Below, in pieces: positions 6,413 through 10,317 of a DNA stretch of 10,317 bases. This DNA comes from Bacillota bacterium (GTDB taxonomy: Bacteria > Bacillota > DTU030), in NCBI GenBank assembly GCA_012842325.1, contig DUTA01000064.1, positions 1-10,317 of the forward strand, given 5' to 3'. The notes under the pieces were generated by a model that worked only from the letters and a program-made list of their open reading frames with translations, was not told where the DNA came from and ran no database searches. Within the stretch, counting starts at the first letter, position 1. Each line of letters starts with the position of its first letter. A program made the position numbers and the translations under genes.

Positions 6413-7906
6413 ATGGGTAAATATATTCTTGGTATCGACCAGGGAACTACCGGTACCAAAGTTATTATTTTCGATCGGGCTGCCAACATTGTTTCCTCTG
6501 CCTACAGTGAATTCACCCAGTATTTTCCACAGCCGGGCTGGGTGGAGCACGACGCCATGGAAATTTGGGATGTTACCCTCAAGGTAATCGCAGAAGCCCT
6601 CAAAAAGGGCAATCTTGCCCCCAGCGACCTGGCAGCCATTGGTATAACCAACCAGCGGGAAACAACCGTCTTCTGGGACAAAGAAACCGGTGAGCCCGCC
6701 TGCCGGGCCATAGTGTGGCAGGACCGCCGCACCCTGCCTATCTGTGAAGCATTGATCGCCAAGGATAAAGAGGGCATCGAAGACCGCTCCGGCTTCCTCA
6801 TTATCCCCAATGCCGCAGCAACGAAAATCCACTGGCTTCTAAACAACGACCGGCAGGTTAAAGAGGGGGTCGCCAACGGCCGGCTCATCTACGGCACCAT
6901 TGATACCTGGTTGGTCTGGAAACTTTCCAATGGTGCCGCCCATGTCACCGATTATTCTAACTGCTCCGTGACTCTGCTCCTCAATGCCCGCGAGCTCAAA
7001 TATGACGACTGGATTTTAGAGGAACTTAGTATTCCCCGGGAAATACTCCCGGAGCTCAGGTCATCGAGCGAAATCTATGCCTATACCGACCCGGCTGTTT
7101 TCTTCGGGGCCAAGGTCCCCATCGCCGGGATCGCCGGTGATCAGCAGGCGGCCACCTTTGGACAGGCCTGTTTTAAGCCGGGCATGGCCAAAAATACCTA
7201 CGGCACCGGTTCCTTCATGCTGATGAATCTCGGTGACAAATATGTACCGCCGGCAGGGGGGGTATTCTCCCCCGTTCTCTGGGCCATGGGCGACCGGGCT
7301 ACTTACGGTTTTGAAGGCCTGGCCGATGTCTCAGGGGCTGTTGTGCAATGGCTGCGGGATGGCCTGGGCATCATCAATTCCAGTGCCGAGGCTGAAGAGC
7401 TGGCCCGCCAGGTAGCCGATTCCCAGGGGGTTTACTTTATTCCGGCCTTTGTGGGCCTGGGGGCACCCCACTATGATTCCTATGCCCGGGGAACTATCTT
7501 CGGCATTACCCGCGGCACCACCAAACACCATATTGCCCGGGCCGCCCTGGAATCAATGGCTTTCCAGGTGCGGGATGCCTTTGAAATTATGAAACGGGAA
7601 TCCGGCCTGCAGCTGGAGATGCTGCGGGTCGACGGCGGCGGTGCCAAAAACGACCTGCTCATGCAGTTTCAGGCCGACATATTAGGGATACCGGTGGACC
7701 GGCCCGTGGTTACCGAAACCACTGTCCTGGGGGCAGCCTACCTGGCCGGTCTGGCCATCGGCTACTGGCAGTCCCTTGAGGAAATTGCCGCCAACTGGCG
7801 GCTGGAAAGGCGCTTCGAACCGCAAATTTCTGAAGATCAGCGGGAAAGCCTTTATCACGGCTGGCAAAAGGCCATTAGCCGGGCCGCCGGCTGGTTGAAA
7901 GACTAA
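6413..7906 (+). CDS. glpK: Glycerol kinase-like FGGY kinase
   Basis: This 497-residue FGGY-family sugar kinase is closest to glycerol kinase, which makes sn-glycerol 3-phosphate from glycerol and ATP in the cytoplasm. The phosphate-binding loop GIDQGTTGTK is at 7-16, the NQRET motif with R82 and E83 at 80-84, W102 in IVWQDRRT, GTIDTW at 161-166, the catalytic-base Asp D243 in AGDQQAA, NTYGTGSF at 261-268, and the ATP-side RVDGGGAKND motif near 407-416. Of the glycerol contacts known in E. coli GlpK (Arg83, Glu84, Trp103, Tyr135, Asp245, Phe270), all are kept except Tyr135. The segment normally DPYFS reads IPNAAATK here, giving Asn133. The EGSVF/EGAVF stretch is also changed to EGLADVSG. It may prefer another polyol. 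The ATG at 6413 follows GAGGAGG (6397-6403) with 9 bases spacing; an upstream ATG at 6389 lacks a site. Probably co-transcribed with the amidohydrolase. Confidence 0.87.
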   Translation: MGKYILGIDQGTTGTKVIIFDRAANIVSSAYSEFTQYFPQPGWVEHDAMEIWDVTLKVIAEALKKGNLAPSDLAAIGITNQRETTVFWDKETGEPACRAIVWQDRRTLPICEALIAKDKEGIEDRSGFLIIPNAAATKIHWLLNNDRQVKEGVANGRLIYGTIDTWLVWKLSNGAAHVTDYSNCSVTLLLNARELKYDDWILEELSIPREILPELRSSSEIYAYTDPAVFFGAKVPIAGIAGDQQAATFGQACFKPGMAKNTYGTGSFMLMNLGDKYVPPAGGVFSPVLWAMGDRATYGFEGLADVSGAVVQWLRDGLGIINSSAEAEELARQVADSQGVYFIPAFVGLGAPHYDSYARGTIFGITRGTTKHHIARAALESMAFQVRDAFEIMKRESGLQLEMLRVDGGGAKNDLLMQFQADILGIPVDRPVVTETTVLGAAYLAGLAIGYWQSLEEIAANWRLERRFEPQISEDQRESLYHGWQKAISRAAGWLKD

Positions 7907-7907
7907 A

Positions 7908-7921
7908 CCGCCGTCAGGCGG
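7908..7921 (+). repeat. Small perfect hairpin directly after the kinase stop codon
   Basis: CCGCC (7908-7912) and GGCGG (7917-7921) pair around a GTCA loop, one base past the TAA. No T run follows. It may protect the mRNA 3' end together with the larger stem at 7949-7981, or pause transcription. Confidence 0.35.
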
Positions 7922-7948
7922 CCCGGAACCGATGGCAGGAATAATTAC

Positions 7949-7981
7949 CGCCCCACCCTTGCCAGAGCCCAGGGTGGGGCG
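7949..7981. terminator. Bidirectional terminator-like stem between glpK-like gene and selB
   Basis: CGCCCCACCCT (7949-7959) and AGGGTGGGGCG (7971-7981) form a perfect 11-bp GC-rich stem with an 11-base loop, placed between two convergent genes. The tails are only mildly T-rich (GATTTCATCC on +, GTAATTATT on -), so termination efficiency is uncertain. Position and symmetry suggest that it serves both directions. Confidence 0.6.
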
Positions 7982-7997
7982 ATTTCATCCATCCCTT

Positions 7998-9908
7998 TTA
8001 TGCCTGCTTCTTAGCCCGTACCCGCTTATCCCCCACCCTCCTGGTCAGCCGCTGGGCGTCGAAATATTCCAGGAGGGGCAGGGCGTAGCGGCGGCTGGTC
8101 TGGAGGAGGTCCCGGAACTGGCTGACGGTAATGCTTCCTTCCGCCTGCAGATGGGCCAGAAGTTTTTCCTTGGCCTCCTCCACCGCCCGGCGGTGAAAGG
8201 CCAGATCATCGGCAAGGCGCACCAGGGTCCCCGCCTCCACCAGGGCGAGATAGATCTCCTCCGCCTCCGCGGCACCCAGCCGGGAAATGGCCTCGGCCGG
8301 GTCCGGGGGAGAAAAGAGTTGGGCGAGGAACAGAGCCTCCAGCTCCTGGCGCAGGGCCTCCTGCCGGGGGGTAAAGGAGACCCGGTGGGAGGCCAGTTTC
8401 ACCTTCTCCCGCTCCAGTGCCAGCACCCCTTCCCCGGTCAGGGCCAGGAGGAATTCCTGGAAGAGGCGGGGTGCCAGGGACGGGAAATGGCGGGTCCGCA
8501 GCTCTTCCTTGGCCATCCCCCACCGGAGGGGATACTGGCGGTGAAAATCCTTGAGGACCTCCAGGGCCCTTTCTCGCAAGGCGGCCCAGACGTCCCGGTG
8601 GAAATAATGGGGCTGGTCGAGGGTAATGGTCACCAGTTTCCCTTCCTCTCCCAGGCGGGTAAGGAGGTCTTCCCTTTCCCCGGCAGGCAGGCCGAGCTTT
8701 GTCGTCAGTTCTCCCAGGCCAATGCCCCTTTCCCCTGCTTCCCACAGGCCCTGCTCCACCAGCTGGAGGGGATCTCCCTTTTCCTTCAGTTCCAGTTCCC
8801 TGATGACAGCCTCCTGGAAGCGGCGGCGCCGGGGGGGATGGCTTTCCAGCACCTCTCCCCCGCCGATGGTAACCATGGGAGAATAGAAGCGGATTACATA
8901 CCGGTCTCCCCGGCGCACGGCCACAGGGGCTTCCAGCCGGAACTGGACCAGGCCCCTGTCCCCCGGCTCCAGTTCCTCCTTATCGAGGAGGTAGGCCCGT
9001 CCTATAACCTCCGCTGTCCCTGTATGAAACCGGACCCGGGCCCGGTGGGACAGGGGCCGGGGAGCAGAAGGCAAGAGGTAGAGGCGGCAGTCGACCATGG
9101 TGGTGGCCTTCAGGCTTCCCGGCGCCACCAGGACATCTCCCCGAGAGACATCTTCCAGCGCAACCCCCGTCAGATTTACGGCCACCCGCTGGCCGGCATA
9201 GGCTTCCTGCACGGGGGTGCCGTGGACGTGAAGCTGCCGTACCCGCCCTTCCTTCTCCCCCGGTAAAAGCTCACACTTATCCCCCAGCCGGATGGTCCCC
9301 GCCACCAGGGTGCCGGTGACGACGGTCCCAAAGCCGGTGATGGTAAAGACCCGGTCGATGGGCAGGCGGAAGCTCACCCGGGGATCCCGCTCTTCCACCT
9401 CCTGGGTCATGGCATCGATGGCAGCCAGGAGCTCGGGGATCCCCTCTCCCGTAACGGAGGAGACGGCAAAAAAGGGGGCCTCAGCCAAAAAGGTGCCGCC
9501 CACCGTTTCCCGGACTTCTTCTTCTACCAGCTCCAGCCATTCCGCGTCGACCAGGTCCTTCTTGGTCAGGACAACGATCCCCTTCTTGACGCCCAGCAGG
9601 TTCAGGATATCCAGGTGTTCCCGGGTCTGGGGCATTACCCCCTCGTCGGCGGCCACGACAAAGAGGACCAGGTCCATTCCTCCCACACCGGCCAGCATGT
9701 GGTGTATGAAGCGCTCGTGGCCCGGCACATCCACAACCCCGGCCCGCCTTCCCCCGGGCAGGTCGAAGGGGGCAAAGCCCAGCTCTATAGAAATACCCCG
9801 TTCCTTTTCTTCCCGCAGGCGGTCGGTATCCCGGCCGGTCAGGGCCTTGATCAGGGCGGTCTTCCCGTGGTCTACGTGTCCTGCAGTGCCAATGATTACG
9901 TGTTTCAC
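7998..9908 (-). CDS. selB: Selenocysteine-specific translation elongation factor SelB
   Basis: SelB is a GTPase that binds Sec-tRNA-Sec and the SECIS hairpin of selenoprotein mRNAs and delivers selenocysteine at UGA codons. The 636-residue protein opens with the G1 loop GHVDHGKT at 10-17, then the switch I segment RGISIELGFA at 37-46, G3 DVPGHE at 60-65 and G4 TKKD at 115-118. A G5-like SSVTGEG follows, then EF-Tu-like domains II and III (GFGTVVTGTLVAGTI; YRLYLL and RFYSPMVTIGGGE regions). The C-terminal third of about 250 residues is charged and helical, as expected for the four winged-helix SECIS-binding domains. It ends in a basic tail (RVRAKKQA). Length is close to that of known Moorella SelB. 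I prefer the GTG at 9908 because AGGGGTG at 9921-9915 is a good Shine-Dalgarno 6 bases upstream. The GTG at 9917 is in frame but lies inside that site. The start is 31 bp from the upstream membrane-protein gene. Confidence 0.95.
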   Translation of the reverse strand: MKHVIIGTAGHVDHGKTALIKALTGRDTDRLREEKERGISIELGFAPFDLPGGRRAGVVDVPGHERFIHHMLAGVGGMDLVLFVVAADEGVMPQTREHLDILNLLGVKKGIVVLTKKDLVDAEWLELVEEEVRETVGGTFLAEAPFFAVSSVTGEGIPELLAAIDAMTQEVEERDPRVSFRLPIDRVFTITGFGTVVTGTLVAGTIRLGDKCELLPGEKEGRVRQLHVHGTPVQEAYAGQRVAVNLTGVALEDVSRGDVLVAPGSLKATTMVDCRLYLLPSAPRPLSHRARVRFHTGTAEVIGRAYLLDKEELEPGDRGLVQFRLEAPVAVRRGDRYVIRFYSPMVTIGGGEVLESHPPRRRRFQEAVIRELELKEKGDPLQLVEQGLWEAGERGIGLGELTTKLGLPAGEREDLLTRLGEEGKLVTITLDQPHYFHRDVWAALRERALEVLKDFHRQYPLRWGMAKEELRTRHFPSLAPRLFQEFLLALTGEGVLALEREKVKLASHRVSFTPRQEALRQELEALFLAQLFSPPDPAEAISRLGAAEAEEIYLALVEAGTLVRLADDLAFHRRAVEEAKEKLLAHLQAEGSITVSQFRDLLQTSRRYALPLLEYFDAQRLTRRVGDKRVRAKKQA

Positions 9909-9939
9909 AGGTTTCACCCCTAACTGCCAAAATAGTTGT

Positions 9940-10299
9940 TCACCGGCGAAGCTCAGCCTGGGTGAGGTACAAAAAGAAAAGGTAGATGAGGACGGCCGGG
10001 ATGGCCAGGCCTATCGACTCGCCGATATACCGAACGCTCCATTCCACCGCCCCTGCTGCCACCAGGCCCAAAAGGAGGAACAAAAGGCCGTCCCGCCCAA
10101 AGTGACGCAAATAGGTCCACCAGTAGTCGTGGACGAAGAGGTAGAAAAGCAGATAACCTGCTGTGAAGGTAAAGAAAAAAAGCAGGGGGCCTTCAACCCA
10201 GACCGAAAGGCCGGGGAAAAAATAGATAATTCGCCTCTGGAAAAAGCCTGTCGCCAGGCTCAGGATACATCCCACCAGCAGATAACCCCAAAATTTCAC
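9940..10299 (-). CDS. Small four-helix integral membrane protein of unknown function
   Basis: I do not recognise this 119-residue protein. It is strongly hydrophobic, with four likely membrane segments at about residues 3-18, 35-55, 72-88 and 97-112. The short connecting stretches are rich in Arg and aromatic residues (FQRRIIYFF, HDYWWTYLRHFGRDG), and a charged tail QAELRR follows. The start is a GTG at 10299, with GAAGGGA some 10 bases upstream near the window edge. The stop lies 31 bp from the preferred selB start on the same strand, so the two are probably co-transcribed. No cysteines are placed like a redox or metal site and there is no link to selenium metabolism in the sequence itself. 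The operon position is the only hint. Confidence 0.7.
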   Translation of the reverse strand: MKFWGYLLVGCILSLATGFFQRRIIYFFPGLSVWVEGPLLFFFTFTAGYLLFYLFVHDYWWTYLRHFGRDGLLFLLLGLVAAGAVEWSVRYIGESIGLAIPAVLIYLFFLYLTQAELRR

Positions 10300-10317
10300 C
10301 CTCGTTCTTCCCTTCGC

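Noticed and set aside
4747..7906. Search for in-frame TGA (selenocysteine) in the genes next to selC and selB
   Set aside because: All reading frames here are continuous with full-length family matches ending at ordinary stops. I saw no frame continuing past a TGA into conserved sequence.
7932..9266. 444-residue + strand open frame antisense to selB
   Set aside because: It is the complement of selB, rich in Gly, Pro and Gln with no recognisable domain, as expected from GC-rich shadow frames. SelB is unmistakable on the other strand.
9552..9566. TKKD instead of NKxD in the G4 motif of SelB as a possible defect
   Set aside because: SelB proteins often have Thr in place of the Asn (E. coli SelB also has a TKxD form), so this is normal for the family.

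Overview
The window looks like chromosomal DNA from an endospore-forming, acetogen-like Firmicute, probably Moorella or a close relative. The reasons are two YheC/YheD-type spore coat-associated ATP-grasp genes, an acetate kinase family gene, a complete tRNA-Sec, a long bacterial SelB, strong AGGAGG-type ribosome binding sites and a fairly GC-rich composition. The genus is inferred from gene content and was not tested by any search.

Layout from left to right. The 3' end of one YheC/D ATP-grasp gene (+) meets a second, complete YheC/D gene (-) tail to tail, and their stop codons overlap in a CTAG. A divergent intergenic region of about 240 bp leads to a small SET-domain protein with a cysteine-rich post-SET motif (+). 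This gene ends at a stem-loop with an unusually long, possibly structured loop. Next, on the - strand, come an acetate kinase-like gene and, just upstream of it, a YbjQ/UPF0145 gene, probably one operon. A strong rho-independent terminator then closes tRNA-Sec (selC, anticodon UCA, -), which has its own near-consensus extended -10 promoter.

Beyond selC, two + strand genes, a YtcJ-type amidohydrolase and a glycerol kinase-like FGGY kinase, lie between selC and selB and probably form one transcription unit. A perfect 11-bp stem separates them from the convergent selB (selenocysteine-specific elongation factor, -). Upstream of selB on the same strand, 31 bp from its preferred start, is a small four-helix membrane protein of unknown function.

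The genes fall into three themes: spore coat or chromatin-like functions (YheC/D pair and SET protein), small-molecule phosphotransfer (acetate kinase-like and glycerol kinase-like), and selenocysteine insertion (selC and selB). No selenoprotein gene is visible here, and selA and selD are not in the window. The most notable protein-level observation is that both kinases keep their family fold motifs but have changed residues at well-known active-site positions. The acetate kinase-like protein has R to K, D to E and N to G changes, and the glycerol kinase-like protein has the glycerol-contacting Tyr changed to Asn. Their substrate assignments should be treated with caution. I found no CRISPR array, insertion sequence, phage gene or other clear mobile element.
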